Below, piece after piece: positions 9,139-17,249 of a stretch of 64,000 nucleotides of DNA. Numbering within the stretch: position 1 is the first letter of the stretch; the number at the start of each line of letters is the position of its first letter. Origin of the DNA: Achromobacter veterisilvae. GTDB taxonomy: Bacteria; Pseudomonadota; Gammaproteobacteria; Burkholderiales; Burkholderiaceae_B. Where the stretch lies: positions 19,794 to 83,793 of the forward strand of contig NZ_UFQC01000028.1 of assembly GCF_900496975.1 (NCBI RefSeq). Reading direction: 5' to 3'. The notes below the pieces were generated by a model. It saw nothing but the letters and a program-made list of their open reading frames with translations, did no database searches and was not told the origin of the DNA. The position numbers and the translations under genes were made by a program.

Positions 9139-9162
9139 ATACGATTCATATATGTTTCGTAT
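9139..9162. promoter_or_regulatory. Inverted repeat before the parD-like/map pair
   Basis: ATACGA (9139-9144) and TCGTAT (9157-9162) form an interrupted palindrome around an AT-rich core that contains CATATATG. It lies 15 bases before the parD-like ATG in the only AT-rich stretch nearby. It is a plausible promoter/operator for the pair; no protein binding can be shown from sequence. Confidence 0.4.
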
Positions 9163-9176
9163 AGGACTTATTTCCC

Positions 9177-9389
9177 ATGGGTATTGTGAATATTGATGAC
9201 GATCTACACGACCAACTGCGCAAGGCAAGCGCCGTATCGTGCCGGTCGATCAACGCGCAGGCGGCCTTCTGGATCAGGATCGGCATGCTGTGCGAAATGA
9301 ACCCGACGCAGAGCTTCAACGACATCGTTGCCCGTGAGCTGCGGGCCGCAGGCGTTGCGGCGCAGCCCCACAAGATGGCATTGCCATGA
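9177..9389 (+). CDS. ParD-like family protein
   Basis: This 70-residue protein has the layout of ParD-like (ribbon-helix-helix) antitoxins: an N-terminal beta strand (MGIVNIDDDLHDQL), helices through RSINAQAAFWIRIG, and a short tail. It overlaps the downstream methionine aminopeptidase by four bases (ATGA), so the two are probably translated as a unit. This ParD-like plus map pairing recurs on proteobacterial islands, as far as I recall. Whether the pair acts as a toxin-antitoxin system is unknown, and no RelE/ParE-type toxin lies nearby. Confidence 0.75.
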   Translation: MGIVNIDDDLHDQLRKASAVSCRSINAQAAFWIRIGMLCEMNPTQSFNDIVARELRAAGVAAQPHKMALP

Positions 9390-10189
9390 CCAAACGACCG
9401 GAGGAAATCGTGCTGTTGGCAGAGTCGGGGCGGTTGCTGGCGCAGGTGTTCAGCCATCTCGATGGATTGAACCTGATCGGCATGTCCACTATGCAAGTCA
9501 ATGAGTTGGTCGATGACCTCATCGTCAATGCACTCCATGCACGCCCGGCAAGCAAAGGTCAATACGGATACGCCTATGCGATCAATGCTTCTTCCAACAA
9601 CGTGGTCTGTCACGGCGTTCCATCCACCGCAGACATCTTGCAAGACGGGGATATCGTCAATTTCGACATCACGCTGGAGAAGAACGGCTACATCGCCGAC
9701 TCCAGTAAGACCTATCTAGTGGGCGAAGTGTCACCGCCGGCGCGGCGGCTGGTACGAGTGGCCTATGAAGCGATGTGGAAAGGCATCCAGGCCGTCCGTC
9801 CGGGCGCCACGCTCGGCGACGTGGGCCACGCCATCGAGCGGCACGCCCGCAGGAATGGCTATTCGATCGTCCGGGAATACTGCGGACACGGCATCGGACG
9901 CGAAATGCACGAAGAGCCGCAGGTGTTGCACTGGGGCAAGCCGCGAATGGGCCTGGTGCTGCGGGAAGACATGGTGTTCACCATTGAACCGATGCTCAAT
10001 CAAGGACGGCGTGCCGTCCGAACCGAGGATGATGGCTGGACGGTCGTTACGCGCGACGGGCAACTATCCGCGCAGTTTGAACACACGGTAGCTGTAACAC
10101 CGAATGGGGTTCGAGTTCTAACGTTGCGTGCCGAAGAAAGGTCGGGGGCGTTGAAAACTATCGGGTTCGAGGAAACGCAAGATATTTAA
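9386..10189 (+). CDS. map: Type I methionine aminopeptidase (accessory copy)
   Basis: This 267-residue enzyme removes N-terminal methionine from new proteins. The pita-bread metal ligands are all present: Asp94 (VNFDIT), Asp105 (GYIADSS), His168 (CGHGIGREMHEEP), Glu201 (FTIEPML) and Glu232 (FEHTVAVT); the substrate-binding His76 is in VVCHGVPS. It has no zinc-finger extension, as in bacterial type Ia enzymes. The essential chromosomal map is expected elsewhere, so this ICE-borne copy is extra. The ATGA overlap with the ParD-like gene suggests the two evolved together; an inhibitor-resistant or stress-time aminopeptidase is one possible role (inference). Confidence 0.93.
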   Translation: MTKRPEEIVLLAESGRLLAQVFSHLDGLNLIGMSTMQVNELVDDLIVNALHARPASKGQYGYAYAINASSNNVVCHGVPSTADILQDGDIVNFDITLEKNGYIADSSKTYLVGEVSPPARRLVRVAYEAMWKGIQAVRPGATLGDVGHAIERHARRNGYSIVREYCGHGIGREMHEEPQVLHWGKPRMGLVLREDMVFTIEPMLNQGRRAVRTEDDGWTVVTRDGQLSAQFEHTVAVTPNGVRVLTLRAEERSGALKTIGFEETQDI

Positions 10190-10261
10190 TTCAATGGTGG
10201 CAGTTGCTGGGAGGTATCCGTTAGGGCGGCCCTCGAAACCCATCGAAATGGTGAATGTCAT

Positions 10262-10792
10262 CGCATTCCTGGCCTCACCGAATCGCTCGATGGCTCGGAT
10301 GGCATCGAGCGCCGCCACAAGCTGCTGCTGATGCTCGACGAGTTCCCTGCGCTCGGCAGGCTCGATTTCTTCGAGACGGCCTTGGCCTTCATGGCCGGCT
10401 ACGGCATCCGTAGCTTCCTCATCGCGCAGTCGCTCAACCAGATCGACAAAGCCTACGGCCAGAACCATTCGATTCTGGACAACTGCCATGTGCGCGTGAC
10501 GTTCGCCACGAACGACGAGCGCACCGCCAAACGGATCTCCGAGACGCTGGGCACGGCCACCGAGCTGCGCGCCCAGCGCAACTACGCGGGCCACCGGCTC
10601 GCGCCGTGGCTGGGCCACCTGATGGTGTCGCGTCAGGAAACCGCGCGCCCGCTGCTAACGCCCGGCGAAGTCATGCAGCTTCCGCCCGACGAGGCGGTGG
10701 TCATCCAACTCGGCATAGTTCCGGACGCGGCATACGACCTGGTGCTGCGGCCGTACCAGCCGCTGTTCTTCAATCGGGGAGCTTCGCAATGA
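10262..10792 (+). pseudogene. C-terminal fragment of VirD4/TraG coupling protein
   Basis: The frame from about 10262 to the stop at 10792 encodes the last 175 or so residues of a TraG/VirD4 type IV coupling protein. It includes the Walker B-like LLLMLDEFPALGRLDFFE and the SFLIAQSLNQIDKAYG block that follows. The Walker A half (over 400 residues) is missing, so the gene was cut by a deletion whose left edge lies between the map stop (10189) and about 10262. Coupling proteins link relaxosomes to the type IV channel; this remnant cannot do so. It sits where traG normally follows the DUF3363 relaxase in Tn4371-like modules. Confidence 0.85.
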
Positions 10793-10911
10793 GCGCGACC
10801 AAGAAGCAGCGGCCCATATGCCGAATACGGCATATGGGCCGCTGCCCAAGACCGAAAGCGTGAAGCTGACCTTCGCTTGCCCGGCCAGCCTGAAAGCCGA
10901 CCTCGACCGTT
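10789..10911 (+). pseudogene. 5' part of a DUF2274 gene, frameshifted and split by the RIT element
   Basis: An ATG overlapping the traG stop (10789) starts MSATKKQR. A palindrome then shifts the frame. From about 10838 the correct frame reads GPLPKTESVKLTFACPASL and on to KADLDRY at 10911, which is the conserved N-terminal part of DUF2274 proteins encoded after trbI in Tn4371-like elements. It breaks off at the RIT element and resumes at 14341. The fusion of traG to DUF2274 implies that the intervening trb genes were deleted. The first eight residues could instead derive from another small gene at the deletion junction. Confidence 0.75.
10807..10844. repeat. Perfect 17-base inverted repeat with 4-base loop
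   Basis: The arm CAGCGGCCCATATGCCG (10807-10823) is followed by AATA and its exact complement (10828-10844). It lies within the start of the DUF2274 relic and accounts for the frameshift there. Long perfect palindromes of this kind often arise from strand-switching at a deletion or replication-fork break. Confidence 0.9.
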
Positions 10912-10935
10912 ATGTTGCGGCCAAAGATATGTGTT
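10904..10935 (+). repeat. RIT left terminal inverted repeat
   Basis: This begins CGACCGTTATGTTG and runs through GCGGCCAAAGATATGTG. It is the inverse of 14289-14320 apart from one T/C difference. It is a likely binding and strand-exchange site for the element's own tyrosine recombinases. Confidence 0.9.
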
Positions 10936-11010
10936 CGTGGTGCATGCGCTGGTGCCTTCATTGAGGTAGAGGCGCCAGCACAGCGCACATAAATTCCAGC
11001 CGCCAGTGCC

Positions 11011-12012
11011 CTACAGTTGGCTCAGGAAGTCCATGACAGCCGGTGGCTTTCGTGGTCTGGGCAATGCCGGCAACCCAGTGATATCGACGCTGGCCAGCGC
11101 TTTGGCCTTCATCTCAAGGTCAACCTCGGCATAGATGTTGGTCGTATCGAGTGAGGCGTGTCCGAGCCATGCGCGGATGGTGTTGATGTCCACGCCGGCA
11201 CGCAGCAGATGGACGGCCGTCGTGTGTCGAATCGTGTGTGGACTGATCCGCTTGTCCGCCATCGACGTGACGCTGTTGGCGGCAAGTGCCGCGCAGCATG
11301 TCACGACACGGTGCACGCCAAAGCGTGTCATCGGCTCGCCCGTGCGACCTTGGAACACAGAGTCTTCGGGGTCGCGACCGTTCACCAAGGGACGCAAGAC
11401 GGCGACTGTCTGAGGCCATAGCGGGCACACCCGCCATTTGCTGCCCTTACCCAAGATACGCACAGCCGGCGACGTTCCGAGCATCAGGTTTGCGACCTTC
11501 AGCGTCGCGGCTTCATCGGCTCGCGCACCGCTGTTGTAGAGGAACAGCAGCAGTGCATAGTCGCGCGCGCCGAGCGCTGAGCCGCGTTCGGGCACTCGAA
11601 GCAGTGCATCAAGCTCTGGCTTGTCCAGGTAGCCGACCGTCGTCCTGGCCGCCTTCTTGAAGGGAATCGAGCGAACCTGAGCGCACCATGCTGCATGTTC
11701 CGGTGATCGCGATCCGATGAAGCGCGCCATCGAATGCAGCGCCGCAAGACGCTGGTTGCGCGTGAGCACGCTGCAGGTGCGATCACGCTCGACGTGATCG
11801 AGGAATGCGCGGATTCGCTCGTCAGATACATCTTCGACCGATAGGCGATCGACATCCTTGCGCACGGCACTGGCCACGAAGGGCAGCAACTGGGTCAAGG
11901 CGTCCCGATAGCTGACCTGGGTGTTGCGTGCGAGGTTGCGCTCGGCCACCAGGTGTTCGAGGAGGAAGCGGCGCACCCAGGGCGCCAACAGCGAGTGATC
12001 ACGCATCGCCAT
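11011..12012 (-). CDS. RIT tyrosine recombinase, third gene
   Basis: This 333-residue tyrosine recombinase is the last of three. An N-terminal SAM-like core-binding domain (about 10-110) precedes a catalytic domain with the first arginine in YNSGARADEAATL, HTIRHTTAVHLL, the GHASLDTTNIY histidine box and the nucleophile tyrosine at its end. All catalytic residues are present. Its start overlaps the end of the second recombinase by 14 bases, so the three are translated together. In RIT elements the three distinct recombinases keep this order and are thought to act jointly. Confidence 0.93.
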   Translation of the reverse strand: MAMRDHSLLAPWVRRFLLEHLVAERNLARNTQVSYRDALTQLLPFVASAVRKDVDRLSVEDVSDERIRAFLDHVERDRTCSVLTRNQRLAALHSMARFIGSRSPEHAAWCAQVRSIPFKKAARTTVGYLDKPELDALLRVPERGSALGARDYALLLFLYNSGARADEAATLKVANLMLGTSPAVRILGKGSKWRVCPLWPQTVAVLRPLVNGRDPEDSVFQGRTGEPMTRFGVHRVVTCCAALAANSVTSMADKRISPHTIRHTTAVHLLRAGVDINTIRAWLGHASLDTTNIYAEVDLEMKAKALASVDITGLPALPRPRKPPAVMDFLSQL

Positions 12013-12958
12013 CCTCCTCGCATGCGTCGAGGCTGGCGTACTGGGCGAAGCGCAAGCTCGCCTGGTGCAGCAACTCCGGTGTCATATGCAGGTATCGCTG
12101 GGTCGAGGCGATTCTCACGTGACCCAGGTAGGTTGCCAGATACGGCAGCAATTGCTGTACGTCCTTGCCTTCCTGATACCAATTCACCACTCGATGAACT
12201 GCTGCGGTATGCCTCAGGTCATGCATGCGTGGCGGTTGACGTTCGCCGGGTGGGCGACCAATCCCGGCTCGGGCACGCACCTTGCGGAACAGAAGAATTC
12301 CTCTCTGATAGCACAGCCCGTGGCCTGTGCGCGTTGCGAACAATGCCGAGGACAGTCCCTCGGGCATCGGCAGTTCGCGGCAACGCAGGTCAACGTAGCA
12401 AGACAGCGAATGGTAGGCAGCCTCTCCCAGCGGGACGAGCCTTGTCTTGTAGAACTTCGTCTCGCGCACGATGAGCAATTGCCGTGTTCGATCCAAGTCC
12501 GCCAACGTCAGGTGCAAGGCTTCGCTGATACGAAGCCCGCAGGCATACAGCAGCAACAGCAATGCCCTGAAGGTCGGGGCCTGTAACTCACTCATCGGGG
12601 TTGCCAACGAATCCGTGGCGTCCAGCAGTCGTTGCAATTCCTCGTGCGAGTACACGTACGGAGTGAGTGGTGGCGGTAACCTGGGACGTTGCTGCGGCAG
12701 GGGCGATACATGGATGTGGCCTCGCGCAATGGCGAAGCGGTACAGGCCGCTCAATCTTCCATAGCGTGTCGTCCAGCCTGTGGTGAGCTTGCCATGCCCA
12801 TGCAGGAACGCCGATACGGCTGCAGGCGTCACCTCTGCCAAGGGCAGATCGCCTGTTTCCCTGGCGAACTGGTAGAGCAGACGCTCAGCGCTCTTGAGCC
12901 TCGTGCCGGTTGCGCGCCGGGCTGCCAAGTAATGCTCGATGAGTTCGCTGGTCTTCAT
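11999..12958 (-). CDS. RIT tyrosine recombinase, second gene
   Basis: This 319-residue tyrosine recombinase starts at the ATG overlapping the stop of the first gene by four bases (MKTSELIEHYLAARRATG). A longer frame upstream lies inside the first recombinase and is rejected. Catalytic blocks seen are YACGLRISEALHL (first Arg), MHDLRHTAAVHRVV (His-x-x-Arg equivalent) and YLGHVRIASTQRYLHMT (His box and Tyr). It looks intact and works with its two neighbours. Confidence 0.93.
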   Translation of the reverse strand: MKTSELIEHYLAARRATGTRLKSAERLLYQFARETGDLPLAEVTPAAVSAFLHGHGKLTTGWTTRYGRLSGLYRFAIARGHIHVSPLPQQRPRLPPPLTPYVYSHEELQRLLDATDSLATPMSELQAPTFRALLLLLYACGLRISEALHLTLADLDRTRQLLIVRETKFYKTRLVPLGEAAYHSLSCYVDLRCRELPMPEGLSSALFATRTGHGLCYQRGILLFRKVRARAGIGRPPGERQPPRMHDLRHTAAVHRVVNWYQEGKDVQQLLPYLATYLGHVRIASTQRYLHMTPELLHQASLRFAQYASLDACEEDGDA

Positions 12959-14175
12959 TGCAGGCCTCCCAGATCGAACTGGCCGACTTGCCGCAGCGCG
13001 GCCAGGTCCACCTTGGTATAGATCGCGGTCGATTCGGCGCTGAGGTGGCCAAGATGGTCTCCGATCTCCTTGAGCGTCAGCCCTTCTGCGAGCATCTTGG
13101 AAGCACACGCGTGACGCAACGCATGGGGGCCATGATGGGCAAGTGTCACGTCCAGCCCTTCAAAGCGTCTCGCGACGATGTCGTAGATGGCCCGCCTGCT
13201 GATGGGTATGCGAGGTGCCTGCACGCGAATGAAGACCTGTGCATGTTCTACAGCCGGCCGTGCGGTGTCGATGTACTCGTGCAGAGCCTGGGCAACCGAA
13301 GCGACCAGGGGATAGGTCTGGGGTTGGCGGCGCTTGAGCCGCCAGATCCGGAGCTGTTGACGGTCGAAGTCGATATCGTCCAGCCTGAGCGCAACGACTT
13401 CCCCGCTTCGCAGGCCGTACACAGCCAGCAACAGCATGATGGCGCGATCCCGTAGATCGGCCTCCGAGTCACTTGCTGCCGTGGAGATCAATCGTTGCAC
13501 GTCGTCCCATCCCGGAGCATATGGGAGCGTCTGCAAGCGGTAGTGGCGCGGGCTCAGGATCGAGTCGGCCAGTCGTGCCTGGCACAATCCGCTGTCCGCC
13601 GCGTGGCGCAGGAACACCCGCAGCATGGTGGCGACGTACCGCGCCGACACCCGTGACCAGCGGCCAGCGCCATACGTCACGAAGTACGCATCGATGTCTT
13701 CCGGCTCCAGGGTTGCCAGACTGCGGCCAGTCTGCCTGCACCAAAGCAGGAATGTTGCGACACGGTCTCGCCATTGCTCGATGGTGCATGGTGCCAGGCC
13801 GCGCTCGTCACGCATCCATCGCACAAACTCCTGAAGTTGATCGACAAAGGCTTCAGGTCGTTGCGGCTCGTACCACCATCCGAGGTACTTCAACCATGGA
13901 CGGGCTATTGTGACCATGGTCAGGGCACACTTCGGTGTAGGTGACGGGCTGATGGCGCCGATGATGTCCTCAAGACGCTGTGCGTCCACGCCTTCGCGGT
14001 CGCCCGGCGACATCTTGCGCGCGAACCGCAGCAGGATGTGAGCGCGATGCCGCTGCGTGGAATCTGTCGCGCCTACTGTGGTGCCATGGTGCAAGTAGCG
14101 CTCCCGCTCCAAGGCGAATGGGCCGGATCGGTGGCGCGCTACGACCAACTGAGAATTGAAAAGGGTCTCGAACAT
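12955..14175 (-). CDS. RIT tyrosine recombinase, first gene
   Basis: This 406-residue protein is the longest of the trio and the first transcribed, starting 113 bases inside the right repeat. It has an N-terminal extension of about 90 residues, a core-binding domain (about 100-200) and a catalytic domain with YGLRSGEVVALRLDDID, HALRHACASKML and GHLSAESTAIYTKVD. All catalytic residues are present. The ATGA overlap with the second gene indicates a single coupled operon. Confidence 0.93.
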   Translation of the reverse strand: MFETLFNSQLVVARHRSGPFALERERYLHHGTTVGATDSTQRHRAHILLRFARKMSPGDREGVDAQRLEDIIGAISPSPTPKCALTMVTIARPWLKYLGWWYEPQRPEAFVDQLQEFVRWMRDERGLAPCTIEQWRDRVATFLLWCRQTGRSLATLEPEDIDAYFVTYGAGRWSRVSARYVATMLRVFLRHAADSGLCQARLADSILSPRHYRLQTLPYAPGWDDVQRLISTAASDSEADLRDRAIMLLLAVYGLRSGEVVALRLDDIDFDRQQLRIWRLKRRQPQTYPLVASVAQALHEYIDTARPAVEHAQVFIRVQAPRIPISRRAIYDIVARRFEGLDVTLAHHGPHALRHACASKMLAEGLTLKEIGDHLGHLSAESTAIYTKVDLAALRQVGQFDLGGLQ

Positions 14176-14288
14176 GACTGGCCTCCAAGATGAACAAGGA
14201 AGACCAGCAGATGATCGAATTTATGTTGCGTCAATGGCCCTACATCTGGACCGATAGCCTGGGAGCAGATATCAAGGCAGGCATCGCA

Positions 14289-14320
14289 AACACATATCTT
14301 TGGCCGCAACATAGCGGTCG
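14289..14320 (-). repeat. RIT right terminal inverted repeat
   Basis: This is the inverse of the left repeat with one mismatch. A second palindrome (AATGTTG and CAACATT, 14322-14339) follows it before the DUF2274 sequence resumes at 14341. Confidence 0.9.
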
Positions 14321-14340
14321 TAATGTTGCCGACAACATTT

Positions 14341-14491
14341 CGACCGCTACGCCACGCTGCACGCGCACGCATATGGCGAAGCAGTTGATGCAGAGAAGTT
14401 GATTCCGCACATGCTGGAGGCGTTCATGGCGGGGGATCGAGGGTTCAGAAAGGGCGCGGCGATCCGGAGTGCGCCATCAAAGCAGACATGA
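14341..14491 (+). pseudogene. 3' part of the split DUF2274 gene
   Basis: The frame beginning in CGACCGCTAC reads RYATLHAHAYGEAVDAEKL, then IPHMLEAFMAGDRGFRKG and a short tail to the TGA at 14489-14491. This is the conserved C-terminal half of DUF2274 proteins and continues directly from KADLDRY at 10911, so the gene was whole before the RIT element landed. It has no start of its own. Confidence 0.8.
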
Positions 14492-14622
14492 TGGATGCCG
14501 CCAAGCCTTTGGGCTATGACGATGCGATAAGCCAGCCGGCTCTCGGTAGTCCAGCACGACGCGGTGCGATGCGGCTTTCTCTCCTGACGCTTTTCTCCTA
14601 GCCTGCAAAGCAGGCTCGGAAA

Positions 14623-14700
14623 AGAGCTAACCTACCGTCCCATATACGGTTTCAAGCTCTACATGCTTTGCACGAAAGACTTGACGCCGGAACTTTTTTC
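14623..14700 (-). repeat. IS3-family relic, copy 1
   Basis: From AGAGCTAACC through CCATATA and GCTTGACG-type blocks to an A/T run (minus strand AAAAAA), this stretch aligns with 29329-29406, which lies at the broken end of an IS3-family orfA. Both copies have the same orientation. Similarity is patchy but covers about 78 bases, so this is an old copy of the same insertion sequence edge. Confidence 0.55.
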
Positions 14701-14973
14701 GTAGTTCGCCGCGATTTGGTTGGCCATCTGTCTGGCCGCATCACCAAAGCCGCGCACACTGATCACTCGCTCCTGGCTGTCGGTATCCACTGGCTGACGG
14801 AACTTCAGATCCAGACCGTTCTCCGAGAACGCAGCTCTCACATCCTCGCCGCGACCGTGGACAGTTCCATCCACAGCTGCCTTGACGCTGCCTGACCGGC
14901 ATCCATTCCCTGGGACATAGCAAAATAGAGCCATCGGATCGTTGACGGTCGGCTCGTCAATGAGGTCATTCAT
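14659..14973 (-). CDS. Hypothetical protein, 104 residues
   Basis: I do not recognise this protein. It has an acidic N-terminus, no hydrophobic segment, a central charged region and a C-terminal part (about 75-104) that lies within the IS relic at 14623-14700, so its end is probably not original. No clear ribosome site is visible. It may be a decayed gene fused to IS sequence rather than a functional gene. Confidence 0.3.
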   Translation of the reverse strand: MNDLIDEPTVNDPMALFCYVPGNGCRSGSVKAAVDGTVHGRGEDVRAAFSENGLDLKFRQPVDTDSQERVISVRGFGDAARQMANQIAANYEKSSGVKSFVQSM

Positions 14974-15076
14974 TCGACTGTTCTCAGCGGCAAGCGCGCG
15001 AACCGTGAAGTTGGCTGGAGCCCCAGGGCAACGGGAAGTATGTACTCCTCATTGCTTTCTCCCGATTCGAGTGGCG

Positions 15077-15292
15077 TCAGGGTATATGGAAAAAGTGCCT
15101 GAGCCATCGGGCGAGATCGAGCATCTCGGCGGAGGCATCAACGCCGTAGAGGCGCCAGCCAGGCTGCATCTCGGTGAAGGCCTTCAGCTCCGGCCCGCCG
15201 CCAGCGCCGAGCACCAGAATGTCTGCGTCGGCAGGCGCACGTTCGGCCAACAGCACGCCTGCCATCCTGTGCAAGTCCAGAAAGACAGGCAC
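15077..15292 (-). pseudogene. Fragment of a class I SAM-dependent methyltransferase
   Basis: About 70 residues match the front of a class I methyltransferase: a helix with LHRMAGVLLAERAP, the SAM-binding glycine motif ADILVLGAGGG and the acidic end of the next strand in RLYGVDASAEMLDLA. After AEMLDLA the sequence diverges and stops, so roughly two thirds of a normal 200-250-residue enzyme is missing. The frame extends a little upstream (YFEKIARTVPVFLDL) without a start codon. It is non-functional debris beside the oxidoreductase gene. Confidence 0.7.
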
Positions 15293-15352
15293 AGTCCTCG
15301 CTATTTTCTCAAAATAGCTCGATACAATCGCCGGGTTCGGAGAACGGGGGCA

Positions 15353-16279
15353 TCAAATGCGGCCTTCCGTTTGCGTGGGAACGGGGGTCTCAGGCCATAG
15401 CAGCGAACGGTGGACCTGGGCGCCTGCCATGGCACCGTTACCCACGGCAAGCGACACCGAATGGGGTGCCCGCGCCACGTCACCACAGGCGAATACACCA
15501 GTCACTGAGGTCTTGCTCTCGGCATCGGTGCGAACCTGGATGCCCATGGGCGTCTCTTCCAGCGCGCAGCCCATGGCTTCGGCCAGGGAACTGGAAGGAG
15601 AGGTGCGTGTCGCCGTGAACAGGCCCGTGAAACTCAGCCTCCGCCCGTCGGCCATCACCACATCAGCATGCCCTTCGATCCTGTCGATCGTGGCCTCCTC
15701 GATCGCCACGCCCCGGCGCTCCAAGGCGAACCTAGCGTCCTGACTCAGATCCACAGCACCATTGACGAGTAAGGTCACATCACCCCAGTCGGTGAGCAGT
15801 TCGGCCTGATGGATGGACATCGGACTGGCGCCGACGATACCGATGTGGCCTTGTCCGATCTCGTAGCCATGGCAGTACGGGCAATGGAAGACGGTCTTAC
15901 CCCAGCGTTCAGCAAGTCCGACGACGGCAGGAAGGTGGTCGGTCACACCGGTGGCTAGCAGCATGCGGCGGCCTTGATGCGATCCGCCGTCAGGCATCCT
16001 GACCGTGAATTCGTCCACTTGTCCCGTAACGGCCTCAACACGAGCTTCGAGCCAGGTCAAAGTTGGATAGGCTTTAAGCTGGCGGCGGGCGTTCGCCGCG
16101 ATCTCGCCGGGGGGCACGCCATCCTGGCCGAGAAAACCATGCGAATGGCTTGCGAAGCGGTTGCGCCGCTCGCCTGCATCGATCATCAGCACGGACCTAC
16201 GCGCTCGTACAAGTTGCAGGGCTGCAGCCATTCCTGCGTAGCTTCCGCCGACGATGATCACATCGTAGTGCATGTTCAA
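15353..16279 (-). CDS. NAD(P)/FAD-dependent oxidoreductase, thioredoxin reductase-like
   Basis: This 308-residue flavoprotein has the FAD dinucleotide motif VIIVGGSYAGMAAAL (about 7-21), a redox-active CPYCHG pair (Cys133 and Cys136), a second nucleotide site (GIVGASP, for NADPH) and the FACGDVARAPHS motif that holds FAD. The layout is that of thioredoxin reductase, but such stand-alone members often reduce other disulfides or small molecules. Its start overlaps the upstream Rrf2 regulator by four bases (ATGA), so both form one operon in which the regulator is transcribed first. Substrate unknown. Confidence 0.88.
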   Translation of the reverse strand: MNMHYDVIIVGGSYAGMAAALQLVRARRSVLMIDAGERRNRFASHSHGFLGQDGVPPGEIAANARRQLKAYPTLTWLEARVEAVTGQVDEFTVRMPDGGSHQGRRMLLATGVTDHLPAVVGLAERWGKTVFHCPYCHGYEIGQGHIGIVGASPMSIHQAELLTDWGDVTLLVNGAVDLSQDARFALERRGVAIEEATIDRIEGHADVVMADGRRLSFTGLFTATRTSPSSSLAEAMGCALEETPMGIQVRTDAESKTSVTGVFACGDVARAPHSVSLAVGNGAMAGAQVHRSLLWPETPVPTQTEGRI

Positions 16280-16719
16280 CTCCTTTTGCGTCGCACTGCC
16301 GCATGCCGGCGCGCAAAGTCAGCGGCCAGATCGGCAAGGGTGATTTCTGAGAACCGCTTCAGCAGCAGCGCTTCGGCCTCGGCAAACGTACCTTCGAGCG
16401 CGGCATTCACCGCTTGTTCGACCAGGCACTCCGGTGTCTCGTTGCGGTTACCGATGGCAAACATCGTCGGCTCGCCGAGTGCTTCGTGCAACTGGCGCAG
16501 GGTGACGGTGCCGAGGTCGGCATGAATGCGCCATCCTCCCGCATGGCCTCGATCGGACGTGACGATGCCCGCTTCTCGCAGGTATCCCATGGTGCGCCGG
16601 ACAACGACTGGGTTGGTACCCAGGCATTGCGCCAGGGTTTCTGAAGTGACGGGGCCCTCCTGCTCGGCCATGTGCAGAAGGGCATGCAGGACGGAAGACA
16701 GACGGCTATCGCGTTTCAT
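16276..16719 (-). CDS. Rrf2 family transcriptional regulator
   Basis: This 147-residue repressor has an N-terminal winged helix (MKRDSRLSSVLHALLHMAEQ ...) with the Rrf2 recognition region RRTMGYLREAGIV and wing GHAGGWRI. The start is the ATG at 16717-16719; longer frames upstream read into the promoter. The three-cysteine iron-sulfur motif of IscR/NsrR is absent (only one Cys, in ECLVEQ, lies in that region), so it probably senses something other than through a cluster. It precedes and overlaps the oxidoreductase. A TTGACA box (minus strand, 16750-16755) lies 31 bases upstream. Confidence 0.85.
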   Translation of the reverse strand: MKRDSRLSSVLHALLHMAEQEGPVTSETLAQCLGTNPVVVRRTMGYLREAGIVTSDRGHAGGWRIHADLGTVTLRQLHEALGEPTMFAIGNRNETPECLVEQAVNAALEGTFAEAEALLLKRFSEITLADLAADFARRHAAVRRKRS

Positions 16720-17249
16720 GTAACTAATGATGTTGCATATTTGGATGTATGTCAAGACCGACTTGGAATGTGGATCCGGTCGAGCCGCCTGCGCTTGACA
16801 TTCAAGACAGTTGCTCACGCCTTCACACCTGAGGCGCTGCGCGCTGACGCTTGCCTTCAGGGGGCAGCCCTGCGGGCCATCCCCGCCGTGCGATGCTTGG
16901 CGCATCCTTGATGCAGCCGAACCGGCTGCGCCGGACCGGCCCGACCAGCGCCCCGCCGCAATGGACGGGGCGCTGGCGAACACGCTGGCGCTTCATACGG
17001 TAGGTTGTGCAAATGTGTGCCGCCCTCAACGCTGTGGTTCCTGCCCAACGCGCCACGAAGGACGGTTCGCGGACATCCTTCCGGGCAGCGCTATGGAGCC
17101 TCCATGCCACGCCTCAAAACCGGTACCGCAAAGTGCTGCGGGGGCATTCTCGCCTGTCGTCGGGTTCTTGACCTGGCCCGTGTCAGCGGGCGAACCGTGG
17201 AATCGGTGATATCACTCGAGTCGGTGCAATTGTTGTTCCGCTGAATGCT
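16720..17249. other. Intergenic stretch with no recognised gene
   Basis: The first 40 bases hold the AT-rich Rrf2 promoter region, with TTGACA on the minus strand. The rest is GC-rich, with several short open frames on both strands, none with a convincing start, ribosome site or family match. I see no RNA gene or clear repeat. Confidence 0.5.

Larger units (their letters stand above)
10904..14320. mobile_element. RIT (recombinase in trio) element
   Basis: Three overlapping tyrosine recombinase genes on the minus strand are bounded by inverted repeats: 10904-10935 on the left and 14289-14320 on the right, 32 bases with a single mismatch and an identical inner 24. The element splits a DUF2274 gene whose coding sequence stops at 10911 and resumes at 14341 in the right order. 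The short sequence TCGACCG occurs at both outer junctions (10903-10909 and 14340-14346). The right end carries an extra palindrome, AATGTTG-CCGA-CAACATT (14322-14339), that the left end lacks. Confidence 0.92.

Noticed and set aside
16720..17249. Several overlapping short frames between the Rrf2 and LysR genes
   Set aside because: None has a ribosome site, family resemblance or consistent codon use.
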